Origin: Psychromonas sp. CNPT3
Lineage (GTDB): Bacteria > Pseudomonadota > Gammaproteobacteria > Enterobacterales > Psychromonadaceae
Assembly: GCF_000153405.2 (NCBI RefSeq)
Contig: NC_020802.1
Span: 2,251,883 to 2,315,882 of the forward strand
Length of the DNA: 64,000 nt
Direction of reading: 5' to 3'
Shown here one piece after another: positions 27,377 through 37,885 of this stretch. Under the pieces are notes generated by a model. The model ran no database searches. It was not told the origin of the DNA and worked only from the letters and a program-made list of their open reading frames with translations. Made by a program: the position numbers and the translations under genes. The stretch's first letter is position 1. Each line of letters starts with the position of its first letter.

Positions 27377-27752
27377 TAAGTTATACCCAAATTAATGATT
27401 TAAAAAAAATATGACCATCATTATTGATGACCAAAAAATGTATTAGCCGTTCATATCCCTTCGAATATGTAAGCTTGTCTGATCCACCATATAAATTTTG
27501 GGGTGTGGATAAGGTGGGCGACGAAATTATACAGAAGATGAGCGCAGAGATCACGCTATTATTAAATTAAATATCAATATAGTTATTATCTACCGATTTA
27601 ATACCCTTAAAAGATGCCATCGTTCTGTTATCGGTCATTTTAAAAGCCAATAGACGGGATATCGCACGACCGCCGTTATCATTGAAAAGGTAAAAAAACG
27701 TAAATAGTGAGATCGCGACGGATAAATGCATTTAATGGATAACGGCTACAGA
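27377..27752. promoter_or_regulatory. rplM leader and zapE-rplM spacer
   Basis: On the minus strand, TATAAT (complement of 27526-27531) is followed by a GC-rich discriminator TTCGTCGCCC, as in stringently controlled ribosomal promoters. The -35 match is weak. This gives a leader of about 145 bases with a possible hairpin (CCACC...GGTGG, near 27486-27518) and a short dyad CATCA-TTAT-TGATG near 27415-27428. The rest up to zapE is featureless. No known L13 leader fold is recognised. Confidence 0.45.
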
Positions 27753-28886
27753 TTAATTCTCTACCTTTTTATTGTCGTGTTGATTAATCTCTAAATGGTG
27801 TGCTTTTTGTAGGTATTGTTCACTTTGCATTTCCGTTAAGCGTGAAATGCAACGCGTAAATTGAAAAGCTAATTGGCTTCCCTGATACAATTTATCCAAA
27901 GGTACATCAGCAGAGATAATTAAGACCACATGGTGATTATAAAATTCATCTACCATCGCAATAAAGCGTCTTACCATATCATTATGTTGCTCTTGCATTT
28001 GGGTAATATTAACGACAATAATCGTTCTATATAAAATAGACAGTTCAATATAATCAGCCACACCACGGGGCGCTGAGCATAATTGAGAATACTCAATTAA
28101 CAAGGTATCACGACTGTAAGCCAGCGTGTTAATGTAGCGGTTTTTTATCCTCAAAGGCTGAGAATAAACTCTATCACCATTTGATAATTGTTTGAAAACA
28201 TCACTTAATTGAGTTTGCACTTTATTCGTTAATGGAAAGTAATACCTTTCAGAGGCCATTAATCGATCTAGGCGATAATCGACTCCCCCTTCTAAATTTA
28301 TAACGTCACAATGCGTTTGTAATAATTTTATTGCCCCTAAAAAACGCGCCCGTTGTAAACCATTCTTATACAAATCTTGTGGGTGAATGTTTGATGTTGC
28401 AAGTAATACCACGCCTTCTGCAAAAAGCGCTTCAAATATTCCGCCTAAAATCATCGCATCGGTAATATCATCAACAAAAAACTCATCAAAACAAATAATA
28501 TCAATTTGCTTGGCGAATTTTTTAGCTATCTTTTGTAATGGATTTTTTTGCCCACTAAAAAGAGTGAGTTCATCATGTACTTGCTGCATGAAATGATGAA
28601 AATGCAAACGTGATTTACGTTGCGTCGGTAAGCTATTAAAAAACAGATCCATTAAATAGGTTTTGCCTCGACCGACACCACCATAAAAATACAATCCTTG
28701 GATCCTTACTTGTGGCTTATGCTTATTTAATAAGCGAGTAAGTATGTTTTGTTTCTCATTTGGCTGCCACCGTTGTTGCAAATCGACGTATAAACGTTGC
28801 AAATGTTTTATTGCTTTAGCTTGCTCAGCGTCTGCATAAAACTCAGGTTTTTTAAGATCATCTTGATAGAGAGAAAGTGGGGTCAC
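27753..28886 (-). CDS. zapE: ZapE, AFG1-family ATPase
   Basis: A cell-division-associated AAA-type ATPase of the AFG1/LACE1 family that acts on FtsZ in E. coli. Walker A GGVGRGKTYLMDLFF near residue 76, then RLHFHHFMQQVHDEL, Walker B IICFDEFFVDDITDAM and LLATSNIHPQDLYKNGLQRARF with sensor Asn are all present. I choose the GTG at 28886 (378 aa) since family members begin close to MTPLxxYQ, here VTPLSLYQ, and AAGAAG lies upstream; the GTG at 28937 would add 17 unlike residues. It lies upstream of rplM as in E. coli. Confidence 0.92.
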   Translation of the reverse strand: MTPLSLYQDDLKKPEFYADAEQAKAIKHLQRLYVDLQQRWQPNEKQNILTRLLNKHKPQVRIQGLYFYGGVGRGKTYLMDLFFNSLPTQRKSRLHFHHFMQQVHDELTLFSGQKNPLQKIAKKFAKQIDIICFDEFFVDDITDAMILGGIFEALFAEGVVLLATSNIHPQDLYKNGLQRARFLGAIKLLQTHCDVINLEGGVDYRLDRLMASERYYFPLTNKVQTQLSDVFKQLSNGDRVYSQPLRIKNRYINTLAYSRDTLLIEYSQLCSAPRGVADYIELSILYRTIIVVNITQMQEQHNDMVRRFIAMVDEFYNHHVVLIISADVPLDKLYQGSQLAFQFTRCISRLTEMQSEQYLQKAHHLEINQHDNKKVEN

Positions 28887-29657
28887 AGCAAGTCTTCTTC
28901 TTAACAGAAAAGAGACTTCAATTTTTAACCTAGTCACTCTGATTTTTCAACTATCTTTTAATATATTAATGACAATTGCGAAACGCATTATCTTTTTATG
29001 CGCACAATACCAAACTGAGCCGTTAATATTTATTATCAAAGGTATAAATGTATAGAGTGAATTTATTATTTTATAGCTGATATTGGGATTATATTTAATA
29101 TATCCCCTTAAATAGAGTTGTAAATGTAGGTATAACTAACGTTAAAAACATCATAAAAAGCATTGATACTACCTGTCTGCGGTTGATACAAATAGAGCTT
29201 ATTGCGCATATAGTAATGAGGTGCTAACGCATAACATATATCATGGTATTTTATATTTAATGGGTGCAATGAGTTCCGTGATATCCCTTACAGGCTTTAA
29301 ACCTGTGACGTTATCATTTCAATAGATCAACAGAAATGCATTCTTTTGCAACTTTACGTGCCAAAATTGGAACACATAGGGTAGGATCAAAAGGCGACAA
29401 GTAATTTTTATCCATGACGAATTATTTGCGCTAATGTTTCTTTAAAGAGAAGAATAATAGAAAAGAAACCGCTTTAATACAACTATAAACAACTTGTTTT
29501 GTAAACCTACAACAAGTCAAGAATTAAATAAAGCATAATATGATCACAAATCATTTTATCTTATTTTTTTTATTGTAAAATACATCGCATAAAATATGGA
29601 TATTAAAAAATTAGAACACTAATGAAAAAAAACTTAATCACTACTGGAGAATATACG
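28887..29657. other. Long intergenic region upstream of pykF
   Basis: About 770 AT-rich bases between divergent zapE and pykF, so both promoters lie here. Small inverted repeats are visible: GGGAT..ATCCC at 29085-29106, ACAGG-N7-CCTGT at 29290-29306, ACTTGTT...AACAAGT at 29492-29517. No Cra-like site of the E. coli type and no credible reading frame is seen. Confidence 0.4.
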
Positions 29658-31067
29658 GTGAGAAAAACTAAAATAGTATGTACGATTGGTCCCAAATCTG
29701 AATCTAAAGAAATGTTAACTAAACTCGTTAACAATGGCATGAATGTAATGCGTCTAAATTTCTCTCATGGTGACTTCGCTGAGCATGGTGCTCGTATTAC
29801 AACTATCCGTGAAATTTGCCAAGAAACTGGTAAAAATGTAGCTGTTTTATTAGATACTAAAGGACCTGAGATCCGCACTGTAAAACTTGCAGGCGGTAAT
29901 GATGTTACATTACAAGCAGGTCAAGAATTTACACTTTCAACAAATCAAAGCATTATTGGCGACAATACTATTGTAGCCGTCACTTATGCTGATTTCGCAA
30001 ATGATCTTAGTGTTGGCAATACCATTTTACTTGATGATGGTCTTATTGAAATGACAGTAATAAGCATTGCCAATGGCGATGTGCTTTGCCGCGTTGAAAA
30101 CACCGGTGATCTTGGTGAAAATAAAGGTGTTAATCTACCTGGCGTAAAAGTACAACTACCCGCTCTTTCTGTAAAAGATAAAGGCGACTTGATCTTTGGT
30201 TGTGAGCAAAATGTTGACTTTATTGCTGCATCATTTATTCGTAAAAAAGAAGATGTACTCGAAATCCGTGCATTATTAAAAGCGAATGGTGGTGAAAACA
30301 TCCAAATTATCTCTAAAATTGAAAACCAAGAAGGTGTTGATAATTTTGATGAGATCTTAGAAGTTTCTGACGCTATCATGGTTGCTCGTGGTGACTTAGG
30401 TGTTGAAATTGCTGTTGAAGAAGTTATCTTTGCACAAAAAATGATGATTGAAAAAGCGAATGCTGCACGTAAGCCTGTTATTACAGCAACACAAATGCTT
30501 GATTCTATGATCAAAAACCCACGTCCAACACGCGCTGAAGCGGGTGATGTTGCCAATGCTATTTTAGATGGTACAGATGCAGTTATGCTTTCTGGCGAAT
30601 CAGCAAAAGGTAAATACCCTGCAGAAGCTGTTGAAATCATGGCAACTATTTGTACACGTACTGATGCCGTTATGCCTTCACGCGCGGCCGTTAGTAATAC
30701 TAATCTTCGTATTACAGAAACAGTATGTAATGGTGCAGTAAATAATGCAGAGCAACTTAATGCAAAACTTATTATTGTTGCTACCGGTGCAGGTAAATCA
30801 GCACGCTCTTTACGTAAATACTTCCCTAGTGCTACTATTTTAGCATTAACAAGTAACCCTAAAACAGCGCAGCAACTTGCTCTTTCAAAAGGTGTGTTAG
30901 CACAAATCATCGAGAAACAAGACTCTGTTGAAGCGTTTTATACTTTAGGTATGAACATTGCTAAAGAACTTGGCCTTGTTGAAGCTGGCGATAAAGTGGT
31001 AATGGTTTCTGGATCATTAGTGCCTTCAGGTACAACAAATACAGCATCAGTTCACGTTATTGCTTAA
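29658..31067 (+). CDS. pykF: Pyruvate kinase I
   Basis: Glycolytic enzyme making pyruvate and ATP from phosphoenolpyruvate and [15 protein letters not shown] opens the barrel; [11 protein letters not shown] and the active-site [20 protein letters not shown] lie near residues 240-300; the regulatory C-domain ends [14 protein letters not shown]. The pattern follows E. coli PykF (fructose-1,6-bisphosphate activated) rather than PykA. The GTG at 29658 with TGGAGA before it gives 470 codons incl. start, equal to E. coli PykF (470); the ATG at 29622 has no Shine-Dalgarno and adds 12 residues. It is monocistronic and sits between zapE and degS, where E. coli has zapG (yhcB) and degQ. Confidence 0.95.
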   Translation: MRKTKIVCTIGPKSESKEMLTKLVNNGMNVMRLNFSHGDFAEHGARITTIREICQETGKNVAVLLDTKGPEIRTVKLAGGNDVTLQAGQEFTLSTNQSIIGDNTIVAVTYADFANDLSVGNTILLDDGLIEMTVISIANGDVLCRVENTGDLGENKGVNLPGVKVQLPALSVKDKGDLIFGCEQNVDFIAASFIRKKEDVLEIRALLKANGGENIQIISKIENQEGVDNFDEILEVSDAIMVARGDLGVEIAVEEVIFAQKMMIEKANAARKPVITATQMLDSMIKNPRPTRAEAGDVANAILDGTDAVMLSGESAKGKYPAEAVEIMATICTRTDAVMPSRAAVSNTNLRITETVCNGAVNNAEQLNAKLIIVATGAGKSARSLRKYFPSATILALTSNPKTAQQLALSKGVLAQIIEKQDSVEAFYTLGMNIAKELGLVEAGDKVVMVSGSLVPSGTTNTASVHVIA

Positions 31068-31085
31068 TATTTGTTTTTAGTATTT

Positions 31086-31118
31086 AAAAAAGCACTACGA
31101 TAACGTAGTGCTTTTTTT
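31086..31118 (+). terminator. Terminator of pykF
   Basis: AAAAAAGCACTACG, a short loop, CGTAGTGC and T7. A classic intrinsic terminator. Confidence 0.88.
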
Positions 31119-31122
31119 ATGT

Positions 31123-31178
31123 TTATACCCAAGATAAGTTCAAGTTGGCTACCCTTTTCGGAGGTAACCTGGGTATAA
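31123..31178. repeat. 56-bp element of nested inverted repeats
   Basis: Outer arms TTATACCCAAG and CCTGGGTATAA pair with one mismatch; inner arms GGCTACC and GGTAACC also pair with one mismatch around CTTTTCGGA. It lies directly after the pykF terminator. It differs in sequence from the 160-bp family, though the ends share a TATACC start. Confidence 0.6.
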
Positions 31179-31328
31179 TTATTACCTTTTTTTTATCACT
31201 ATTTTTCAGCTTCTTTTGTTACAAATCTCATTTTTTTCTTATTTATAAAGAGATCTTAATAAAAATGAAACGTGGATATAAAAAAAAGGTAATATAACGT
31301 TTTAGTTGATCTTTCTTGATGGTTTAAT

Positions 31329-32396
31329 ATGCAATTTAAAACTTACTTTTTCTATTTTTTAAAACCTGTTTTTTGGGGGCTTCTTTTTGCGGTCGTCCTT
31401 TTACAAGGCGTAAAATATAAACAAAGCATAAGTGACTTCCTCAATAATGATCAGGTAATGAGTTATCATGACGCCGTAAAAAAAGCATCACCTGCCGTCG
31501 TTAATATCTATTCACAACAATATACAAATTCTACCATTGATACAGCCAAGCACTTAAAGCCTACCGGTCTTGGCTCAGGGATCATTGTCAGTAGCAATGG
31601 CTACATCGTGACCAATTATCATGTTATTGCCCAAGCAGATCAGATTTTAATCGCCCTACAAGATGGCCGTCTTTTTACCGCAAACATCATTGGAAGTGAT
31701 CCTTTAACCGATTTAGCAGTACTGCAAATTGACGGCAAGAATCTACCGATCATCCCACAAAATACCAAATATAATCCACAAGTTGGCGATATTGTATTAG
31801 CTATTGGTAATCCTTATAACTTAGGTCAAACAATAACCCAAGGGATCATTAGTGCCACAGGCCGTAATGGTATGAGCTCATCGGGTCGCCAAGATTTTTT
31901 ACAAACAGATGCGGCCATTAATGCAGGAAATTCTGGAGGGGCTTTGATCAACAGCCGTGGCGAGTTAGTCGGCATTAACACCTCAGAGTTTTACAGCAAT
32001 AAACACAATGTTAGTAATGGCATTAGTTTTGCGATCCCATATAAATTAGCCAATCGTATTTTACATAGTTTAATAAAGTATGGACGCGTTATCCGAGGCT
32101 CTTTAGGGATCCAAGGTAAAAAACTAGATCCTATTCTCGCACGTTTATGGGGCTTAAAAGCGCAAGACAATCTGATTGTTGAGTTTTTAGCAGAAGGGGG
32201 CCCTGCTGACACTGCCGGCGTACAAAAAGGCGATATCTTACTTAAGATTAATGGTGAAAAAGCCAATGATTTTGTGTCGACATTAGATAAAGTTGCCGAG
32301 TTTAAACCGGGGACAGAGATAACCTTAACACTGCTACGTAAAGGCGATGAAATTAAACTTAATGTTATCGTCGGTGAATTTGACTATCAACGCTAA
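31329..32396 (+). CDS. degS: DegS, site-1 protease of the sigma-E pathway
   Basis: A 355-residue inner-membrane-anchored periplasmic serine protease that cuts the anti-sigma factor RseA when its PDZ domain binds misfolded porin ends. One N-terminal helix (about 11-28) anchors it. The triad is in place: His98 (TNYHVI), Asp128 (LTDLAVL), Ser202 (GNSGGALIN). A single PDZ domain follows (about 255-350), which separates it from DegP/DegQ with two. No degQ is adjacent, unlike in E. coli. Confidence 0.95.
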   Translation: MQFKTYFFYFLKPVFWGLLFAVVLLQGVKYKQSISDFLNNDQVMSYHDAVKKASPAVVNIYSQQYTNSTIDTAKHLKPTGLGSGIIVSSNGYIVTNYHVIAQADQILIALQDGRLFTANIIGSDPLTDLAVLQIDGKNLPIIPQNTKYNPQVGDIVLAIGNPYNLGQTITQGIISATGRNGMSSSGRQDFLQTDAAINAGNSGGALINSRGELVGINTSEFYSNKHNVSNGISFAIPYKLANRILHSLIKYGRVIRGSLGIQGKKLDPILARLWGLKAQDNLIVEFLAEGGPADTAGVQKGDILLKINGEKANDFVSTLDKVAEFKPGTEITLTLLRKGDEIKLNVIVGEFDYQR

Positions 32397-32427
32397 TATT
32401 AACGCAGAAAGTCATTAAGCGTCTTTT

Positions 32428-32487
32428 ATACCCATGGAATTAATTAAGTTTCCATGTATTACGCTGGGGAATAAGCATTAGCAAGGA
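32428..32487 (+). repeat. 160-bp MITE-like repeat, copy D (left half only)
   Basis: About 60 bases align with the left end of copy A (ATACC-ATGGAATTAATTAAG, then GTATTACGC and AGCATTAGCAAGGA). The match ends there and no right end is found nearby, so this is a truncated relic in the 3' region of degS. Confidence 0.7.
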
Positions 32488-32576
32488 TTTCACCTTAAAC
32501 AGAAATCCGATCGCGTCACTGATAATGCATCGTTAGTTAAAATGAAAATACGTAAATTTACCTATCGTCACAAAAT

Positions 32577-32605
32577 AAAAAAGAGAGCCTAAGCTCTCTT
32601 TTTTT
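32577..32605. terminator. Bidirectional terminator, degS / murA
   Basis: AAAAAAGAGAGC, a small loop, GCTCTCTTTTTTT. It lies between the convergent degS and murA. Confidence 0.85.
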
Positions 32606-32620
32606 CACTTGCTTAAGGCC

Positions 32621-33892
<1,272 letters not shown>

Positions 33893-33901
33893 TTACCAAT
33901 A

Positions 33902-34150
33902 CTAAATAAAATGTTTTTGCTTTTGCCATTCTGCTGGCGTCAATGCTTTTATCGTTAATGCATGAATCGCATTCGTTGCTATTTCATCGACAAAAACAGC
34001 ATAAATTAACTGTTGTTTCTTAACCCGTGTTAACGGCGTAAAAATATCACTGACCGCAATCACTTGAAAATGGCCATTTTCACCTTTAACAATGCATTCA
34101 TCTAGTTGTAATGCATTTTCTAATTTGTCTTTCATTTGTTCAATATTCAT
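33902..34150 (-). CDS. ibaG: BolA-like protein IbaG
   Basis: An 82-residue BolA/YrbA-family protein, which works with monothiol glutaredoxins in iron-sulfur trafficking and is acid-induced in E. coli. The class II KH-like fold is suggested by ECIVKGENGHFQVIAVSDIF and the helix LTRVKKQQLIYAVFVDEI, with the conserved IHALTIKALTPAEW at the end. It lies between mlaB and murA, as in E. coli. Confidence 0.93.
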   Translation of the reverse strand: MNIEQMKDKLENALQLDECIVKGENGHFQVIAVSDIFTPLTRVKKQQLIYAVFVDEIATNAIHALTIKALTPAEWQKQKHFI

Positions 34151-34156
34151 TTAAAC

Positions 34157-34423
34157 CTACTCTGTAAAAATAAAATTTACGCCATATAAATGCGATAATA
34201 TCTGTGTTTTTTGAGAAACACCTGTCAATACGATACTTGGAAAATGACTTTTTATTTGTACTAAATAAGCAAGCCCAGCAGAATCTATATTATCTAACTT
34301 TTGTAACTCTATTGTTTTTATTGTTTCATAAGTACTTAGTGTAGGATAGTTTTTTAACGATAAGTTCGCTAAAGACAAATCCCCCTGTAAACATATTGTC
34401 TCGTGATTTGAGTGATTAGTCAC
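34157..34423 (-). CDS. mlaB: MlaB, STAS-domain component of Mla transporter
   Basis: An 88-residue cytoplasmic STAS protein that stabilises MlaF in the MlaFEDB complex. The STAS core is visible in ETICLQGDLSLANLSL and IELQKLDNIDSAGLAYLVQI, with the Asp-Ser-Ala-Gly loop. The start is a GTG overlapping the mlaC TGA (GTGA), which indicates coupling. The protein is divergent from E. coli MlaB in sequence but its place in the operon is clear. Confidence 0.9.
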   Translation of the reverse strand: MTNHSNHETICLQGDLSLANLSLKNYPTLSTYETIKTIELQKLDNIDSAGLAYLVQIKSHFPSIVLTGVSQKTQILSHLYGVNFIFTE

Positions 34424-35034
34424 GAGGAAAACTCAGTGTTTTTAGTTTCTAATAGATCAATCACATGATCAATGCCTTTTTTCTGTATTAAACCCGTCAA
34501 TTCAGATTGTTTTGTCTGTAGCATACTAATGCCTTCAGCCATGACATCAAATACTTTCCACTGCCCTGTTTTTTTATTTTTACGTAATTTAAAGGCAATT
34601 TTAGTCACTTGTTGCGCTTCATCGGTCACTCTTACCGGAATAGTAATAATACGTTTAGAAGAAAAATTAGAAACCTCTATTATTTTTAATTGCTGATTTT
34701 TAAAGCCCATTAACAAATGCCCATAGGCATTGACTAAATATTCTTTAAACGCATTAACGAAGTGTTGACGTTGTGCTTTGCTGGTTTCCCGCAAATGCAC
34801 CCCCATCACTTTATACGCTGCATATTTATAATCAAAATAAGGTAATAGTTGCTCTGCTATTACTTTTTTTATCAGTGTGGGATCGTTTTTAAGGAGCGTA
34901 GCATCACGCTCAAGACGCGCAAATGTTTGTCTTGATACCTCTTTGATCACCGTGTTAGGGTTGCTCATATCAATACTTTGACTCGAAACCATACTCGTAA
35001 ATAACAATAAAACAGCACTCAGTAATATACGCAT
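34420..35034 (-). CDS. mlaC: MlaC, periplasmic phospholipid-binding protein
   Basis: A 204-residue secreted protein that shuttles phospholipids between the outer-membrane MlaA complex and the inner-membrane MlaFEDB. A signal peptide (1-18, LLSAVLLLFTSMVSS) is followed by the Tol_Tol_Ttg2 domain: LLPYFDYKYAAYKVMG, FVNAFKEYLVNAYGHLLMGF and WKVFDVMAEGISML. Stop of mlaD overlaps its ATG by one base. Confidence 0.95.
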   Translation of the reverse strand: MRILLSAVLLLFTSMVSSQSIDMSNPNTVIKEVSRQTFARLERDATLLKNDPTLIKKVIAEQLLPYFDYKYAAYKVMGVHLRETSKAQRQHFVNAFKEYLVNAYGHLLMGFKNQQLKIIEVSNFSSKRIITIPVRVTDEAQQVTKIAFKLRKNKKTGQWKVFDVMAEGISMLQTKQSELTGLIQKKGIDHVIDLLETKNTEFSS

Positions 35035-35519
35035 TAATCGTCCTTTTGCATTGAATAAATAAATTGACCAATTAAATCTTCAAGTATTAATGCCGATTTT
35101 GTATCATCTATACTATCTCCATCACTTAACATTTCGCTCTCCTCATCCATAAACCCGGGAGTAATACTAAGGTATTGCTCACCTAAAAGGCCAGATGTTA
35201 AAATTGAAAGTGAAGAAGTGTCGGAATAATAGCCTTTTTGTGCATACATCGATAAGCGCACGCGAGGCATATAATTTTGAACATCAAGGCTTATCTCTTC
35301 AACGCGCCCTACTACAACGCCACCTAATTTGACTGGGGAGCGCTCTTTAAGGCCTCCAATATTGGTAAAGCTTGCATATAAGGTATAACTTTTACCCTGC
35401 CCTTTTAATGAAATACCCGCGATATTAAATGCCAGTAACGCAAAAGCAATTAATGAGGCGATAACAAAGCACCCCACCCAAAATTCAATTCTTTTTTCTG
35501 ATATTTTTTTTGCTGACAT
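35034..35519 (-). CDS. mlaD: MlaD, MCE-domain protein
   Basis: A 161-residue inner-membrane protein with one N-terminal helix (about 14-36) and a single MCE domain (about 42-120: YTLYASFTNIGGLKERSPVKL). Six copies form the ring above MlaE. LTSGLLGEQYLSITPG marks the pore-loop side. I use the ATG at 35519; the preceding codon is TTG. The C-terminal tail is shorter than that of E. coli (183 residues). Confidence 0.94.
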   Translation of the reverse strand: MSAKKISEKRIEFWVGCFVIASLIAFALLAFNIAGISLKGQGKSYTLYASFTNIGGLKERSPVKLGGVVVGRVEEISLDVQNYMPRVRLSMYAQKGYYSDTSSLSILTSGLLGEQYLSITPGFMDEESEMLSDGDSIDDTKSALILEDLIGQFIYSMQKDD

Positions 35520-35522
35520 CAA

Positions 35523-36302
35523 TTACATCCCAAACATAAATACGGTTAAAATAAAATCCATCGCCAATATTAATAACGATGAGACAACAACAGTTGTCGT
35601 CGTAGAGCGACTTATTCCTTGAGCATTGGGGATAACGTAATAGCCGTTATATAACGCAACCCAAGTGATTATTAATGCAAAAATAACACTTTTAATAATG
35701 CCGTTACCCACATCAGAAAATAAATCAACACTGCCCTGCATGACCGACCAGAATGAACCTGCATCAATCCCCATCCAATGAACGCCAATTAAATACCCAC
35801 CCCATATCGCAAATACATTAAAGAGTAGTGTCAACATTGGTAGTGTTATTACGCCCGCTAATAAACGCGGTGCTAGTACGCGCTTTAAAGGCGATACGCC
35901 CATCATTTCCATACTTGCAAGCTGCTCAGTGCTTTGCATTAAGCCAATTTCAGCCGTTAACGCAGAGCCTGCGCGCCCTGCAAAAAGTAAGGCGCTCACA
36001 ACGGGCCCTAATTCTCGCAATAAGGACAATGCGACCATGCTGCCTAGGTTTTCTTCTGCAGCATAAGCCACCAACACATAATAGCCTTGTAAACTCAGCA
36101 CCATACCAATGAATAATCCTGCCGTTAATATAATAGGCAAAGATAAAATACCCAGTTGGAATATTTGTACAATAAATAATGAAAACAATTTTTTATGAGG
36201 CTTTACACACAATGTGCGCGTTAATAAAAGACACGCACGCCCACTCACTTGTATCAAGGCGAGACTTTCTCGCCCTACCGCACTGACAAAAGAACAATTC
36301 AT
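35523..36302 (-). CDS. mlaE: MlaE, permease of Mla phospholipid transporter
   Basis: A 259-residue membrane subunit. Family segments are QIFQLGILSLPIILTAGLFIGMVLSLQGY, GSMVALSLLRELGPVVSALLFAGRAGSA and the coupling helix region QLASMEMMGVSPLKRVLAPR. MlaE forms the dimeric core with MlaF ATPases below and MlaD above. The ATG overlaps the mlaF TGA (ATGA). Confidence 0.95.
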   Translation of the reverse strand: MNCSFVSAVGRESLALIQVSGRACLLLTRTLCVKPHKKLFSLFIVQIFQLGILSLPIILTAGLFIGMVLSLQGYYVLVAYAAEENLGSMVALSLLRELGPVVSALLFAGRAGSALTAEIGLMQSTEQLASMEMMGVSPLKRVLAPRLLAGVITLPMLTLLFNVFAIWGGYLIGVHWMGIDAGSFWSVMQGSVDLFSDVGNGIIKSVIFALIITWVALYNGYYVIPNAQGISRSTTTTVVVSSLLILAMDFILTVFMFGM

Positions 36303-37108
36303 AGATTAACCTTAGCCAATTCGGTTTTAAAGGGTTCTGCCTTTGCATGAAATGGCACAGGGCCATCACTAAGACCAAGTAGAAACTGCTGTAATAATGC
36401 ATTATCTTTTTCTTTTAATAATACATCGACACTGCCTTGCGCAATAATCTCGCCTTGTGCAAGTACATACACATTATCTGCAATCGATAGCACTTCATCG
36501 ACATCATGAGAAACAATAATAGAGGTGAGACCTAATGTTTTATTTAACTGTTTCACTAGTTTTAATAACACATTCATTGAGATAGGATCTTGTCCGGTAA
36601 AAGGTTCATCATACATGATCATTTCAGGATCTAAAGCAATGGCCCGCGCCAATGCAACACGTCTTGCCATCCCACCCGATAACTCTATGGGTAATAAATG
36701 TTGCACACCACGTAAACCAACCGCTTCAAGCTTCATCAATACTAATGTTTTTAATAACGCCTCATCGAGTTGATAATGCTCGCGTAATGGGAAAGCCACA
36801 TTTTCAAAAACACTTAGTTCATTAAACAAAGCACCACTTTGAAATAACATACCCATTTTTTTACGCGCATCAAAAAGTGTTTTTTGGTCGCAATCATGGA
36901 TAGGTATATCGTTAAAAATAATTTCGCCACTGCTACCGCGCAACTGGCCACCAATTAATTTGAGCAAGGTTGTTTTACCTATACCGCTGGGGCCTAAGAT
37001 AGCCGTTATTTTCCCACGTTCGAATTCGAAATCTAATTGATCAAACAACACCCGTCCAGAACGACTAAAGTGCATTTTCTTTATCTGTAAATGAATGTCT
37101 TTTTTCAT
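36299..37108 (-). CDS. mlaF: MlaF, ATPase of Mla phospholipid transporter
   Basis: A 269-residue ABC ATPase. Walker A GPSGIGKTT near residue 38, signature ELSGGMARRVALARAIALDP, Walker B MIMYDEPFTGQDPIS and the His-switch VSHDVDE are all intact. The C-terminus carries the extension that packs on its partner subunit. It is first of the minus-strand operon and divergent from kdsC; about 225 bases separate them. An internal ATG 11 codons in is a possible alternative start, since the Shine-Dalgarno is weak. Confidence 0.95.
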   Translation of the reverse strand: MKKDIHLQIKKMHFSRSGRVLFDQLDFEFERGKITAILGPSGIGKTTLLKLIGGQLRGSSGEIIFNDIPIHDCDQKTLFDARKKMGMLFQSGALFNELSVFENVAFPLREHYQLDEALLKTLVLMKLEAVGLRGVQHLLPIELSGGMARRVALARAIALDPEMIMYDEPFTGQDPISMNVLLKLVKQLNKTLGLTSIIVSHDVDEVLSIADNVYVLAQGEIIAQGSVDVLLKEKDNALLQQFLLGLSDGPVPFHAKAEPFKTELAKVNL

Positions 37109-37332
37109 TAAATATATCTACGTAGTGAACAAAACTAATGACAGTGTAATAAGGCACGCTTTTTTATACAAACTTTAAATCTATAAACCTTCGTTTACTT
37201 TGATAAAAAATATTTTTTTACACTCTACTTATCGATGTTAGCTAAAATAAGACATTATCAGCACTTAAGTCTTTATTTTTTTACTGATAACCGTAACAAT
37301 GTCTTTTAATACCTTAGCTAACGAGAAATACA

Positions 37333-37881
37333 ATGATCGAAACACCTTACGGAAACATCAGCGCGGTCAATTATCAACGCGCCAAAAAAATAAAACTCCT
37401 TATCTGTGATGTTGATGGTGTGTTTTCAGATGGCCGTATCTATTTAGGTAACCAAGGCGAAGAATTGAAAGCCTTTCATACAAAAGATGGTTTCGGTATG
37501 AAAGCGATTATGCAGCAAGGGATCGAGATTGCTATTATTACCGGCAGACAATCAAATATTGTCGCCAATCGAATGCAAGCTTTAGGTGTCTCTCTTATTT
37601 TTCAAGGTAAAGAAGATAAATTAAGTGTTTATCAATCTTTACTTACTAAGCTGAACTTAAATGCATCAGAAGTCGCTTATATCGGTGATGACGTCGTCGA
37701 TTTACCCGTTATTCAAGCATGCGGGCTGGGAGTGGCCGTTAACGATGCTCATCCGTTAGTGATACAAGGTGCGGACCTAGTCACAAAAACGCGCGGTGGC
37801 TTTGGCGCTGTCCGTGAAATTTGCGACCTTTTTTTACAGTGCCATCATAAATTACAGATAACCACCGGTAAAAGTGAATAA
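37333..37881 (+). CDS. kdsC: KDO-8-phosphate phosphatase KdsC
   Basis: A 182-residue HAD-superfamily phosphatase that makes free KDO for LPS inner core. The nucleophile motif DVDGVFSDG (Asp26, Asp28) and later HAD motifs IITGRQS, KEDK and GDDVVDLPV are visible. It opens the plus-strand operon kdsC-lptC-lptA-lptB. In E. coli kdsD lies just before kdsC; here it is absent and kdsC is divergent from mlaF. Confidence 0.95.
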   Translation: MIETPYGNISAVNYQRAKKIKLLICDVDGVFSDGRIYLGNQGEELKAFHTKDGFGMKAIMQQGIEIAIITGRQSNIVANRMQALGVSLIFQGKEDKLSVYQSLLTKLNLNASEVAYIGDDVVDLPVIQACGLGVAVNDAHPLVIQGADLVTKTRGGFGAVREICDLFLQCHHKLQITTGKSE

Positions 37882-37885
37882 ATAA

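Noticed and set aside
29984-30910. 308-codon open frame antisense to pykF
   Set aside because: It is a shadow of the strongly biased codon use of pykF; the sequence is Ser/Thr/Ala-rich without any family look, and lacks a ribosome site.
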